A DNA stretch of 6,047 bases from an uncultured Gemmatimonadota bacterium (GTDB lineage Bacteria > Gemmatimonadota > Gemmatimonadetes > Gemmatimonadales > GWC2-71-9). The notes beneath the pieces are model-generated. The model ran no database searches and had not been told where the DNA came from. It was given only the letters and a program-made list of their open reading frames with translations. Where the stretch lies: assembly GCA_946479805.1 (NCBI GenBank), contig CAMLHP010000124.1, positions 1 to 6,047 of the forward strand. Reading direction: 5' to 3'. A program made the position numbers and the translations under genes. Positions 5,873 through 6,047 of the stretch are shown here, piece by piece; the stretch's first letter is position 1; each line of letters opens with the position of its first letter.

Positions 5873-6047
5873 CGGTATTGCTGGCAGCGATCGCCGCCGC
5901 AGTTGTCTATGTCTTCGCTAGCCTCCGCGTGCTCAATCAGTACGAGCGCGGGGTGGCGTTCTTTCTCGGCCGCTTCTCCGGCACCAAGGGGCCAGGGCTG
6001 GTGCTCCTGCCAGCGGGCTTCGCCACCATGAAGCGGGTGTCGCTTCG
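5869..6047 (+). CDS. Slipin (stomatin-like SPFH/band 7 protein), 5' part
   Basis: The first 59 residues of a membrane-anchored SPFH protein; the right edge cuts the gene, and slipins are usually about 250 residues. Residues 1-19 (MTVLLAAIAAAVVYVFASL) form one hydrophobic anchor. They are followed by RVLNQYERGVAFFLGRFSG and TKGPGLVLLPAGF, the conserved opening of slipins, where a YERGVxFxLGRF element and a KGPGL turn are typical. Such proteins form large oligomers on membranes and are linked to membrane microdomains; bacterial slipins often pair with an NfeD protein, which here could only lie outside the window. The ATG at 5869 overlaps the thiolase stop (ATGA), so translation is probably coupled and the two genes share an mRNA. 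The domain call is firm, while the cellular role is not known from sequence. Confidence 0.9.
   Translation, partial: MTVLLAAIAAAVVYVFASLRVLNQYERGVAFFLGRFSGTKGPGLVLLPAGFATMKRVSL

Noticed and set aside
1..6047. CRISPR arrays, tRNA or rRNA genes, insertion sequences, toxin-antitoxin or defence genes
   Set aside because: No regularly spaced direct DNA repeats, RNA gene signatures, transposase motifs or terminal inverted repeats were seen; nearly all bases belong to the five protein genes.

Overview
The window is a GC-rich bacterial chromosome segment with ordinary, tightly packed genes: five protein genes and almost no intergenic space. The gene types fit a free-living Gram-negative soil or sediment bacterium. 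They include an outer-membrane-type lipoprotein carrying Ig-like repeats and a bacterial leishmanolysin-like domain, and a secreted M14 peptidase with an unusual C-terminal part. From memory such proteins are common in Gemmatimonadota and similar phyla, but no marker gene here proves the phylum.

Layout. Bases 1-450 (+) hold the 3' part of a ribonuclease HI gene cut by the left edge; the position that aligns with the second catalytic acid of the family is alanine. It converges across a 39-base gap on a two-gene minus-strand unit. The promoter-proximal gene of that unit (4586-1839) encodes a 915-residue lipoprotein with six Ig-like repeats of about 101 residues followed by an M8-type zinc metalloprotease domain. 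After 35 bases comes a 437-residue exported M14 zinc carboxypeptidase-like protein (1803-490). Both are predicted to leave the cytoplasm and both carry full zinc-ligand sets, so the pair looks like an extracellular or cell-surface protein-degradation unit.

The 62 bases 4587-4648 separate this unit from a divergent plus-strand unit. That unit has a complete thiolase (4649-5872) with all active-site residues, most like ACAA2-type 3-ketoacyl-CoA thiolase. An ATGA stop/start overlap joins it to a slipin/stomatin-like SPFH membrane protein (5869 onward) cut by the right edge. An AT-rich patch at 4636-4650 gives candidate promoters in both directions; the minus-strand one is the better, and its -35 lies inside the thiolase coding region.

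I found no RNA genes, CRISPR array, insertion sequence, phage gene or defence-type system. The points most worth a second look are the alanine in the RNase H active site, the amidohydrolase-like C-terminal module on the M14 peptidase, the regular Ig array joined to a leishmanolysin domain, and a strong palindrome inside that protease domain's coding sequence.
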